Part shown: in pieces, positions 33,401 through 43,849 of the stretch | Position numbering within the stretch: position 1 is the first letter of the stretch | Layout of the letters: the number at the start of each line of letters is the position of its first letter | Assembly: GCA_025024175.1 (NCBI GenBank) | Contig: QCXZ01000064.1 | Span: forward strand, 63,447,325-63,511,324 | Length of the DNA stretch: 64,000 nt | Source of the DNA: Rhyzopertha dominica | Lineage: Eukaryota > Arthropoda > Insecta > Coleoptera > Bostrichidae | Direction: 5' to 3' | Position numbers and translations under genes: made by a program | The notes under the pieces: model-generated | Database searches by the model: none | What the model was told of the DNA's origin: nothing | The model's input: only the letters and a program-made list of their open reading frames with translations

Positions 33401-35595
33401 GCCCGGAATGTTCAGACTTAACGGAGTATTTTTCTACAGCGAGAATCAAATTAAAACGAATTAAATCGAAATACAAATGAAATTTCTGTTCTGAACGTTT
33501 CAAAACTTACAATGTAGACACGAAAGTTGTCCATTCCAGTTTGACTGACTTTTGTACACAGCAGGAAGTTTGGAGTCTAGTAGCTACAATTAAAGTTCAG
33601 CTCTAAACAGGAAAAACAATTGCACAAGTCAATTGGTTAACTTTGATAACAAGCTGACCGTTTAAACAGACAAAGTAACAAATGAGGATACGAAAAACTA
33701 AAAATACACGTACGCAGATACGATATCAAATAAATACAAAAATCGAATTTTTTATGAATGCTACCGGAAAATTATATAACGTTTACAAACCTGTCGTCTC
33801 TGACTTGAATGCAAAATAATTCTAGTTAACTCTCTAAACCAAAGTAACATTTTGACCACGTTAGTAGTATTACTACAAGTCAAGGAAATAACTATGTGGT
33901 GCACGAATTATACATCCAACAACAAAAGGAAAGTAAACATGGTGAAAACAAATCGTTCTAGCATAAACTAGATCCAATCTCAACTGTCGTATGAGAGGGA
34001 TAAATAAAGTATTTGATGTTAAGCGTATTCAAGCTCCACAAAACAAACATCACGACGATAAAAAAAACAAGGATGCATTGGTTAAGCACATTGCTTGAAA
34101 AAATTATAAAGGCTTCTAGGTAATATTAAAAATGTTAAACCTAAGTGCCGAAAATGATAGATTCTTAGGATGCTTAGGAACCTGTAATTAACATAAACGA
34201 TGCCGCAGGAGGACAAAACCTTTTAAATAAGCAGAGACCGCCCGTTTAACAGCGAGCTCCCCAAACATGAATTTTTCATACAGCAATATTTGCTAGCGCA
34301 AGATGCTAGCGAAATATTATAATCCCTTCACAGGTTCATGAATAAAACAGCGCCGGAATGAGATTATAAGAACATTAGCTGAAGAATAGTAAATTCATTC
34401 AGCTAATCCATCAAAATCCACTAAAGCAAATGACTTTAAGTTCCGCAGTTATGAGTTGTCTGAAATGACAATTAGGAACCTTAGAAATGATAAATGAGGA
34501 AATGTCCCACGTATAAACCACGTGCTGCCTAAGAATGGAGTCGGATAGCAGGCGCGATAAAGCGGTGTACCTTTATTTCAACAGGGATCCGCAACTTTAA
34601 TAAAGAGACTTTCGAGCAGGTTCAATTTATTAATTCACCGTCGGCGGTCTTATCCATTAGACCTGAAATTGAGCCAGTTTTTCGCTGAAACTTCCTTGTT
34701 ATAGGGAATGCTTTCGCTGAAGTTTAGTTAGTGGAGCGGGATTAAAATGTTTTGATGAACAAGGGAAACTGTTACGAACTCGACCAATAGCGTTTTATCA
34801 CCACCGTTTTTGTATTCCAGATAACTATTAGAAACAAAATTAAAGTACTGCAAATTTATTTTAATTATGTGGACAACAGAAAAACAGGTAGCAAAAAATA
34901 GTGCATTAAAAAGACAGGCAAATTTGTATATGGCCTAGATCCTAGAAGTCAAAAACATTAATTCTTTGTTTTCACCTTCGTATAACACCATCACCAAGCA
35001 TTCGCCTTTAAACTTTCCTAAAATGGTGGCCTATATATTGTTGCTGGTTGCTTCTTTATTTTCATCTACAATACATATTTATTATCTCTTAAAATCTGTT
35101 GTTTTACCCACAAATAAATATTTTCAACTATAATTACAAAAAACGCCTTCTATACAAAAATTTATGATTAATCTTGGGAAAGTAATTTCTACATTACAGC
35201 AGTTTGAATATGAAACGAATATCGTAACAAGCCCTGCATCCAAAACTAAATCACTTGTTGGATTACTGGATTTGCAAGGACACCAACCACTCGTTTACGT
35301 TGGCGTTATCTGCCTCTATGCCGCAATTTAACGCGTTGCCTCGCATGCAAATACCAATATTCCAGCTATAGTGAAGAAGTATATCGGGTGGATTAAACAA
35401 AATTCGCGTTGAAAGCTGAATCTCCAATGAACTGGATTCAAAGCCGATGAGTTTTATTGTAGTGCATCGAACACTGGTGAAGTATCCAGTTGACCCGTTG
35501 CGTAACCTGGTTAATCTAACGTGAAATACGTGGTTAACGCAACTGGCGGTGTGATGGAAAGTGTACATTGGTTAAATGTAATAGGTTGAAAAGTT
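30490..35595. other. No gene seen; includes a C15-G4 run
   Basis: 32030-32500 is a GC-rich island containing fifteen C followed by four G (32431-32449). Its minus-strand open frame (32211-32489) is low-complexity and unrecognised. 31632-31655 (GTTGCATTAAAATTGCAACA) is a small palindrome. An imperfect inverted repeat lies at 34285-34318. The minus-strand frame 35263-35568 is open for 101 codons but matches nothing I know. Confidence 0.55.
34285..34318. repeat. Short inverted repeat
   Basis: AATATTTGCTAGC (34285-34297) and GCTAGC-G-AAATATT (34305-34318) are inverted copies with one inserted base, around a 7-base loop. GCTAGCG is also a direct repeat within it. Confidence 0.7.
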
Positions 35596-35599
35596 CTAC

Positions 35600-35925
35600 A
35601 GTTTCTACAACTTGACGAGCGCAGTGATTAAGAATGCTAGCAGAGAGCACAACTCGAAATTTGCGTGGTGGAGGAAAACCTTTGTGATGCCACCCCATAC
35701 TCTGTTGCTTCGACTCTAGGTCAAAGTGGTGGACTTATGTTTCATCAACAGTTACAAATCGAGAGAGAAACTCATCCGGGTGTGCTGAAAACTTTGCTAG
35801 ACTGGCTTCAGAATGCAGGACTCTCGAACGTTTCTGATCAGGCGTCAACATTCTAGGGAGCCAGCGTGCAGATAACTTTTTAAGACCTAGAGTATCTGTT
35901 AATATTTTTTTCTATTGGGCCATAG
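35600..35925 (-). pseudogene. mariner transposase fragment
   Basis: Minus strand: LGLKKLSARWLPRMLTPDQK (about 35835-35895) is the mariner linker after the second HTH. Next is RVLHSEASLAKFSAHPDEFL, then FVTVDET (about 35740), the first catalytic Asp. The Trp that normally follows is a TAA stop. HHFDLESKQQS, MGWHHKGFPPPRKFRVVLSA continue in mariner order (VHHxxPExKQQS; WxxxGxPxPKKxKxxxSA). The N-terminal HTH and the rest of the catalytic domain are missing, and no terminal repeats were seen. It is a dead fragment of a classic DD34D mariner, distinct from the DUF4817-type elements elsewhere in the window. Confidence 0.88.
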
Positions 35926-35929
35926 AAAA

Positions 35930-37105
35930 AGTCTGTATTAGTTGCAAAATATGTAGATCAAATCGCGCTGTTTTACAAAATCTTAAAAACTCTTAAAGCT
36001 AGGTGCAAGGCATTGTACCAAAAATATAGGATAAAAGAAGCACTCAAAATGTACGATGGACTGTTAGAAACATTTAATAAAGACACTATTTAAACGCCTA
36101 GTACTTAAACTTTCCACTTTCTCTGTACTATATGCAGACCTCACTTTAAGTAGTTAATATGGCTGAATTATTTGTCAACTCATCTTGCATCTGCATCTGC
36201 AAATTGGTTTAGATGCATGTAGCAAACATATTATCCGGTTAATAGGACGAAATTCTCCTAGCACAAACTGTGTAGCTATACTGTATGCATGACTTGGTCA
36301 AACCTAGTCGTATTACTCACAGCATTCTCGCCCTGTTTAACATTTCCTGGTTATCACAAATTGTCAAGTTCCGCATGACATACTGCGCAGTACACATCAA
36401 AATACTGCGTATAGTTGTGTGCGCTGTATATGCATTCATGACTGCATAAAGTGGACTTTATAGAATTAAATTACTGCAGATACAAAGCTTTTATTGCTTA
36501 ACTGACTGTCAGGGATGTTAATATCGCACATAATGGAATGGAGGCTGCGCTTTCATGTTCAGAGACGGCTGTTTACAGCATACGTCGTAATGGGAAATGT
36601 TCGTTCGCGTTGTATACATCTTGCGGACAATCGTCGCGCTCCCCGTTTACACAGTACTCTAACATTGTTTAATTAATTTCATTAAGTGGATTAAAATTTA
36701 CCAAATGGTGGTTACAGTTTCTGTTTGAAGTCGTCACGGGATTGTAGCACTAATCTCCCTCTCGGAGTTTGTAACATAACTAGTACATTGCTCTGGAAGT
36801 TGCACCTTCAACTCCTTTGTAAGAGGGTGTAGCTGAGCAAGTCCCGTTGCATGTTTGCACAATGAATTTCATGTACGTAGCTGATCTAAAACGTCTTCTA
36901 TTTAATTTGTCAAGAAATCCTTGGCTGGTTAAGTTTACGTGGTATAAAATGGATCCAATGATTCGATTATTCAGGATTCAACACATTAAATCGGCAGCGG
37001 TGTTGATTTCGTTTTTCAACGACCAAATTTGTATTATCTTGGGACTAGAAATAGGTCTTTTTAAGATTAAAAAGGCCAACATTTAAATAACTAACTTTGC
37101 ATGAC
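35930..37105. other. No gene seen
   Basis: Unique sequence. The plus-strand open frame at 36847-37086 is unrecognised. No RNA gene or repeat recognised. Confidence 0.55.
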
Positions 37106-37109
37106 CATA

Positions 37110-37628
37110 AAACGTATTTATAGAAACTATGATCGGCTTCCAACTGTAGCACGTACCCCTGCTAAATTCCAGTCGTAGTTCTTGATCATTTAAAAAAGTG
37201 TCTTACTGATATTGTAAACGTACGGACGATGTCGATGTTTCAGCTTCAACTCGCCTTAGGAGGTATTAGGGTTCAAAGCAATGCTTACTAGAACTAATTT
37301 TTCTCTTTGATCGTCAATGTCCTGTGAATTAACAGCATGTTTAAAAAAATTTTTAATGCACTATAGTTTCTTAAATTCCTGTCTAAACGTCGGTAGGTCT
37401 TACAACATGGTTGTCTTCTTTCACGAAACTGGTTTAAAAGTCTTCAGCTTGAGCCAGTACAGCATTTTTGTTATAACGAATGTAAGCACAAAACATATCG
37501 TCCTTTCATCGATGGAAAACTGTTCAGCCATTTCAAATGATTGCAAATTGAAGATAGTACACAAACATTTGTTTACGGCTACAAGGACTAATGTTTTCCC
37601 AACAATCCTCTGGAACGCCCTGTATGTT
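37110..37628 (-). pseudogene. Transposon 5' end and transposase N-terminus (DUF4817-type)
   Basis: The minus strand begins at a terminal motif, CAGGGCGTTCCAGAGGATTG (about 37624 downwards, preceded by TA). About 90 bp later it reads EMAEQFSIDERTICFVLTF, NKNAVLAQAE and ERRQPCCKTYRRLDRNLRNY across frameshifts. This matches the N-terminal region of arthropod DUF4817 transposases (xFTxxERxxxVLTxxxTK; FPxRRxPxRKTxRRLxxNL). A further segment, SIALNPNTS and RRVEAETS (about 37270), matches the second helix-turn-helix. Catalytic motifs do not follow, so the element is truncated. Confidence 0.65.
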
Positions 37629-37634
37629 CCTGTC

Positions 37635-37668
37635 CTGAAGATGTCCCTATAAGAGCGGGCAAAACGTC
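37635..37668 (+). other. Hammerhead-like hairpin motif, locus 4 (weak)
   Basis: CTGAAGA (37635-37641), one base T, stem GTCC, ten-base loop, stem GGGC (37657-37660; one G-U pair), then AAAACGTC in place of GAAACGTC. Only a four-pair stem and a changed first base of GAAA, so this could be chance. It lies 6 bp outside the transposon terminus. Confidence 0.2.
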
Positions 37669-37669
37669 T

Positions 37670-40545
37670 ACCCTATTTTCTAAACTGATGACGCGATCTG
37701 ACCCAAAAAAGGGCGAAATTTTCACACACGTTCAGTTACATTTTAACCGCAAATTCAAGCCGCTATACAACTTAATTATAAGTGCACTTGTTCAAACAGT
37801 ATTTAAAGTCGAGTGACTAATTTCCATATTTTCCGTTGTACGGAAAGCCGGGGGAGTGTACGTGACGTGAAAGTAATTCGGATGCGCTGAACTACTAACC
37901 TCTCCTGTAGACTGTGAAATTCCTGCTAATTGGGGTTTTTAGCATTAGGTGAGAATTAAGCGCAAATTTCGGCAAGCAGGTACCGCAGCACGGAGCGAAT
38001 ACCTTTGTTAGTAATCATCTGACCATCAGCTTATTTGCTGAGGCTTTTCCTTATCCCTTTTACGAAAACTTCCCACCCTAATTCAGGCATACGAACTGAA
38101 TATAATATAATAGCGGTTTAAAATAGCCTCTCGCTCGTTTGAGGATTGGGTTCGAGCGGAATATCGACGTAGGCTTAGCGACCAAAAAATCCTCCGAGTG
38201 TTCGTTAAGTAGTCAGGGAAACGGGGGTGGGGGTGGATTCCCAACGCCCTTAGATAATTAGAACTAGGTCGTTAAGAGAAAAACCGCCGCAGATAATCTC
38301 GAGCCCCTTTAAAATGGACTTGGACGCTGAACTGCTCATTAGTCGTGTAAAAGGATCGGGAATGCTGTAAACGCAAACAGGGCACTAAAGAAAATACCGC
38401 CAGCGACACACAACTTTCTTGAGAATCACCGTGAAGGGATGTTTTAGTAAATATGGGGGACAATGGAAGTATTTACAGGGCTGCAGTTCTTTAATTTTTT
38501 GCATTGAACATAATGTTAAAATCCCCTCAAATATACTGAATTACAAGTACGATATTGCTATAGGACATCAAGAAGTAACATAATACAGTCATTCACTATT
38601 CTATATAGACGATATAAACTCTGCGCCAACACTCTTAACAGCTTGAAGGACTAATTAACGGTATTTCTAAATACTCAAAAATCTAACGTACACAAACGTG
38701 TAATCAGTACAAGGAATCTAGGCCACATAAATAGCAAATGTGATTCTGGCAGGTACAACAGCACAGACAACCTGGCTAATTCATTTTCCAAGCAACATTG
38801 TATTTAACTTTAGCCCGTAATAGTTTCATATGGTGAAGCAGTAACCTAAGGCTGCATACCCTTGTTTATATATATCATAATTTAGCTAAGGTAACATGAT
38901 TTCATACCGTTTTATTATGGGTTTTATTTGATTAAAATTGTTTGTATCTTTAGACACGGTAAAGACCTTACGCAGTCTGTTTTTTCTTTCTGAAAATATA
39001 GCTAATGTGTTAAAGGCGATTACGAATTTTTTGTGCGAAAGGTGTGATAAAATTGTTAGATTATAGGGAACAAAACCGAGTGTAACAGGTTTTCTAAAAA
39101 AAGAAACACTTGTTAAGTACTTACTCCAGTTGCACGGGTCTTCTTCGTTTATTTGGAATGTTGCAATGCTTACCTGTAAAAGGAAAGAGTAATTAATATA
39201 TTTACAAAGTAAAAATTCTCACTCAATATCTCGATCAAAAGAACGAGCTGTTTCATAGAATATAAAACAGAAATAGGAATAGTATACTTATTTACGTCTT
39301 CAACCCATGAGTATCAGATCTAAACTCTGATTTGGAGCAAAGATAAGGAGGCGTATTGTTTGCATTCTCGAATTTTCTCAGTAATATGATCAATTTTACT
39401 TAGACCAAAAACAAACCTGCTGCAAGAATTTTGATATTTTTGTATCTTATATATTGTTACTGAATCAAGGCATGGAAAATACGCTATTAAGCTGTAGGTT
39501 AGAAAGGATAGTAAGTAAGTTTTGGAAAGTTTTTTCTTAACTTGAAATTTAATATATGAAAGCCTTTATATAACACTTAAAGATATCAGGGACAACATAA
39601 AATGGATATGATGTTTTTAAATACAAATTTCAATCTTAAATGGAAATAAAACGCAACGAATATTCAAAATTTTCTGCAGCAATTGAATGACAAAAATTCT
39701 TGTTTTTTTGCTCACGTTTTGCACACAGTTGTAAAATAGCTATTTTAGTACCTACTTTTAGATCTACTTCATGTCAGTCAAGCTATTAGAGCTGTTTGTA
39801 ACCATTTTACCCGCTATAACAAATGCGTTATATTAGTGTCTCTAATTCTTCTTTTTTTCAGGTGAAACCTGGATAACACTTGGCAGCGAAATTGAACTAG
39901 CGATTCCTTATTCTTCCTGGCTGAAGCCACTGTTATTGAAAAAGAAATTTAATCTCGTTTCGCTTTCCGTTATTCCGAAGTGAAATACCGCGCTTTCGTG
40001 CTTGACAATACATTTTGCTCCGGAGGCTTTTTTAAGTAAGCGTCTCCGAGTTTTAAATTTAAAAATGATAAATGTATGCGGCTTTTATGAGACGTAATTA
40101 CTGTTTTGTTTCTTACAGGAGTTACGATTTAATTAATATATTTTTTAATTGGCGCCGCTTTTTGCGACGTCATTTGATGGTCGTTATTCACTGTTCTCGG
40201 AATATGAAAAAGATCACTTTAAAACCTGTGAGTTTTTTTTTGCTTCAGGATTTTCAAATTTAGTAAGAGCTAGAAATTTTTAACTTTATTCTGAAAAATG
40301 AAACATTCCTAGTCCTTTGCTGCATCCATGTTAGATATATACTAAATCACTCGTAATAGAGTCAACTACCCGCTAAATTAAGGGGTGGAAGTGACATTTG
40401 CCAAGGAAGGTAACTTTTTATAGCACGTGCTGTTCAAATTTTTAATACAATTGTAGCCTGTTATGGACCGTAAAGTCTCTATTTGTGTAAGAGTTAAAAA
40501 AATCTGTTGCATTTTGTATTCATGTTTTTCAGAGGCTTCTGTCAT
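37670..40545. other. No gene seen
   Basis: 37840-38460 is GC-richer and unique. The short minus-strand frame at 38272-38463 and the plus-strand frame at 40072-40263 are unrecognised. A good acceptor at 39861 is followed by about 40 open codons (see findings). Confidence 0.55.
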
Positions 40546-40549
40546 TCTG

Positions 40550-40690
40550 TCATGCCATTAAAAAGCTGTTATAATTCACTAACATATAGGTAATGTGAAA
40601 GGACAGATTCCAATGTCGATTCCTGCGGCACTTCAAAAGCCATTTTGTGTTTTTGATCTGTAATCCTTTAGAGCGGGGGAACAGTAAAAT
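40550..40690 (-). pseudogene. Possible LINE reverse transcriptase scrap (motif B)
   Basis: Minus strand reads FEVPQESTLESVLSHYLYVS at about 40575-40635, which lines up residue by residue with SGVPQGSxLGPLLFxLYVN of non-LTR RTs (Gly to Glu changes, one GGG/GAA-type base each). The preceding RSKGLQIKNTKWL fits the strand before motif B. No other RT motif is visible, so this is tentative. Confidence 0.35.
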
Positions 40691-40694
40691 AAGA

Positions 40695-42845
40695 ACTGAG
40701 TAGTTATTATAGTACTTTTATATTTGTTTCGTGTTGTATTCTAATTTGCCACTTCTCCTATTAAATTCATACAGGTACAATTAATATGTTAATACATAGA
40801 AACTGAGTCCTAGCGCCCGTAATTTATTTTATGTTTATCCTGTTACAAATTATTTTTAATGCGATAACGTTCATACTGATTTATATTATCTGGCTTGTAA
40901 CTGCGATTTATATATTATATATTTTTAGTTATATGATAATTATTTGTTACGCTTGTTATACTTTTTATTATTTAGTATCAATAATAAAATAAATTGAAAG
41001 AATATTTACTGTTTACGTTCGCAAACCGCCATAATAATTTTCAAAAGAAACAGTTAGTTAATTTATTAATCGAGACTTCTTTATTGTCAATTCATGCAAC
41101 ACATTGCCTTGTTATGACCCTATTTTTAAACCGCGTGTTAAAAATATAACCCGCGGCATTTAAAATTAAAATTGTGTGCGTGACACGTACACCAGCTGAA
41201 TATTCAATTACGGTTATTTTAATTGCGCGGCACTAACAAATATGATTCGAAATATATTTCACTCGCCAATATAAATATTTTTGAGTTATTGCTAGCAACA
41301 TTGGAATTTCATTGGTTGCAAAAACAATCCAGTCTATGGAAATTCCTGGCTTGTGTGTGGAACTGGAATTACGTTTTAAAGTGCTATATCTGAATTGCTA
41401 AACATAGCATGTTAAACTAAAGTATAACTGGTTTTTTCGTAGGAAGTCTGTAGAAGTATCTAGATAATACTTTTGTTTTTTGTTCCCTCAGTATGCTAGA
41501 GTTGGGTAGGTTTTTAAATCATTTGGATAATCAAGATCCTGATATAAAGCAAAGCAAGTTCACATTTATTAGATATCCCTCAGTTTTTCAAAGACAACGG
41601 TGATCACTTAGGAGTTTGACAAAGTTTACAGGAAACCTGCAAATAAACACATATCAAATTAATAAAAAAACACGTCGTCCACTCTTCAGGGAATATAATG
41701 ATTATTAAGTTGTGCATACATTATAATCCCAGGGGAGTGAACAACGTGTTTTTATCCATTTATTTCATCACCTCCTTCACAAGATTGCTCTAGTAAGGAA
41801 TATTTAGTCAGTTTTTGGGTACATTATAGGCTTACACGAGTCATTTTAAAAATATAGGAATAATATATTATACATATGTATAAATTACAAATTTACAAGT
41901 GCCTCATGACAGATAGAATTATGAATTTAAGTGTTAACTTTCTTCAAGGCCCTTGCATGTCATTATCACAGTATATACATAATGAGTTGCAATCACTAAC
42001 ACATTATCACAACATTCAATGTTCGTCAGACGTCAGACGGTCCGTCCAAAAACTCATGAAGCGTATAAAAGCGTCTTCTAATCAGCAGTTCTTTAATAGC
42101 ATTATTAAATTGCTCATACGAAAGATCTCATATCTTGTGGTACTTTTTTGTAGAATTTTAGTCCTGTAAAGTTGTTTGCGTGCGACAAAATGCCGCCTTA
42201 TGAAACTAGTTCTTTAATAAGTATACTGCTTCGGATCCACCAAAAAAACGCGTCGTCAAGGGTATATCATTTTATCTATACATCATAACTGATGTGTGAA
42301 ATTGGTGGTTGCTATTGGCCAAATTTAGTATGAACTGTAGTTGTAATCGAGTTGTTGCGCGGAAGTCTCTCCTTGTGCGACAGCAGCAAGTTTGGCGAAC
42401 GTCCAAAATTAGCATCGCAAATCCTGTGTCACCTCTAAATTAAAGTAGAAGGCTTAAGACATCAAACGATCTTAATAAATCCGTCAAGCTAATTTTATTT
42501 CCAGTTCATACTCCAGAATTAATTACCTAAGAACTCCCGTATAACACCAGGAAACTTCGTGTCCATAAATGCAAGTTGACGTGCCCAGCCGCAATAAAAA
42601 TATTATTGCACGCTCCACGTTACGTGACTTCCTAGTTGAATTATAAATAGCGTTTCATGGCATTCTATGTCTGGCTGAAATCAGATCCCTGCCGGGCTTT
42701 TGAAATTTTTAAGACAAAGCATCGCGCATTCTTTTTGCGGCGTCATTTCGTATAGAACGTGATGTAGAATATTTCACATGCAACCAGGTGGTACTGAATA
42801 ACATTACTTCTCAGGGCAGATACGGGGGTAGGTGGCATTTGTGGT
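40695..42845. other. No gene seen
   Basis: Very AT-rich to 41300. The plus-strand frame 41876-42169 is unrecognised. A small inverted repeat, CCGCGTGTTA and TAACCCGCGG, lies at 41131-41156. 41668 and 42244 share a weak CGTCGTC-containing direct repeat. Confidence 0.55.
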
Positions 42846-42849
42846 TCCT

Positions 42850-43845
42850 TTATTGCAGATAGTGACAAGTATATCTTCTCTTAGCTATGTCTTATTCGCT
42901 CTAATTCATTTGCCCTTACCTCTGGTGTACTGCAGGGGTCTAACTTGGGGCCCCTCCTACTGTTTTCAATATTTGTTAACGACTTACCACTGATCATAGG
43001 ATGCCCTTGTTTAATGTTTGCAGGTGATCTTAAACTATACACAAATGTTAGTACTTTAGATGACTGTGTATTATTACAAGATCAAATCGATAATTTATAA
43101 GCCTGGTGTGTAAGTAACAGCCTAAAATTGAATGTTTGTAAATGCAAAGTAATTTCGTACACTCGTAAGAAAAGTGCACTAGTGTATGAATATGTGACGA
43201 ACGTCCAAATCTTAACAGGAGTAGAATTTGTAAAAGACTTAGGTATAATATGGGATGTTTCATGTACATTTAGTGATCATATTACTACTCTGGTCTCGGA
43301 GTGTTATAAAACGTTGGGACTTGTTATTCGTAACACCAAGAATTTTAGTAATATCTTTGCATTGAAATCTCTCTTTGGTGGAGCCACTGATCTATTATCG
43401 AATTTATAGTTGTTATATACAGGTGTTAGAAAGGGTACAGAGACGGTTCTTAAAGTATATTGTGCGTACCCTGAGAGGGGTATAGAGCATGGTGCTCTGT
43501 TAAATACGTTTGATTTCGAACCTCTTTTTCACAGAAGAATTAAAATAAGTATATCTATTACATAATAACATTGATTGTTCTTTACTACTGTCTAAAATTA
43601 ATTTCTGTATTCCGCGTATTTCTAATAGACATACACCGCTTTTCTATTGTACTGTGGGTAAGAGTAGTATTATGACGAGGGCTCCAGTGAATCTCATGTG
43701 CAATAATTTTAATTTATATGGAAACTCTGGCGATATAAATTTTGTATCACCTAGACAGTTGTTAAGCGGGGTTTGCTTTGTAGGGTAATTTTATATTGTT
43801 TGTTTGTCTGGACAATAAAGAATATTATTAATAAAGATTATTATG
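42850..43845 (+). pseudogene. LINE relic, RT catalytic centre to 3' end (Jockey/CR1-like)
   Basis: Plus strand: SGVLQGSNLGPLLL (about 42922) is RT motif B with Leu for Pro. LMFAGDLKLYTNVSTLDDCV (about 43010-43065) is the catalytic box with FADD changed to FAGD. The open run 43128-43409 continues LNVCKCKVISYTRKKS, VKDLGIIWDVSCTFSDHI and YKTLGLVIRNTKNFSN, the post-RT region. LERVQRRFLKYI (about 43425) and PRISNRHTPLFYCTV (about 43610) follow to a stop near 43788. The 3' end is short, with AATAAAG then an ATTATTAATAAAG tail. The copy is 5'-truncated within RT and inactive. Its FVIRN-type block is similar to that of the split LINE at 20.7-22.9 kb, so both may belong to one clade. Confidence 0.87.
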
Positions 43846-43849
43846 ATTT

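Noticed and set aside
35263..35568. 101-codon minus-strand open frame next to the mariner fragment
   Set aside because: Not the continuation of mariner (no YL..KxxT or QDNAPxH-type motifs) and not like any family I know; left as unexplained.
41668..42277. Weak direct repeat (CACGTCGTC... and CGCGTCGTC...) as possible LTRs
   Set aside because: Similarity covers only about 30 bp with gaps and no coding or primer-binding site lies between.
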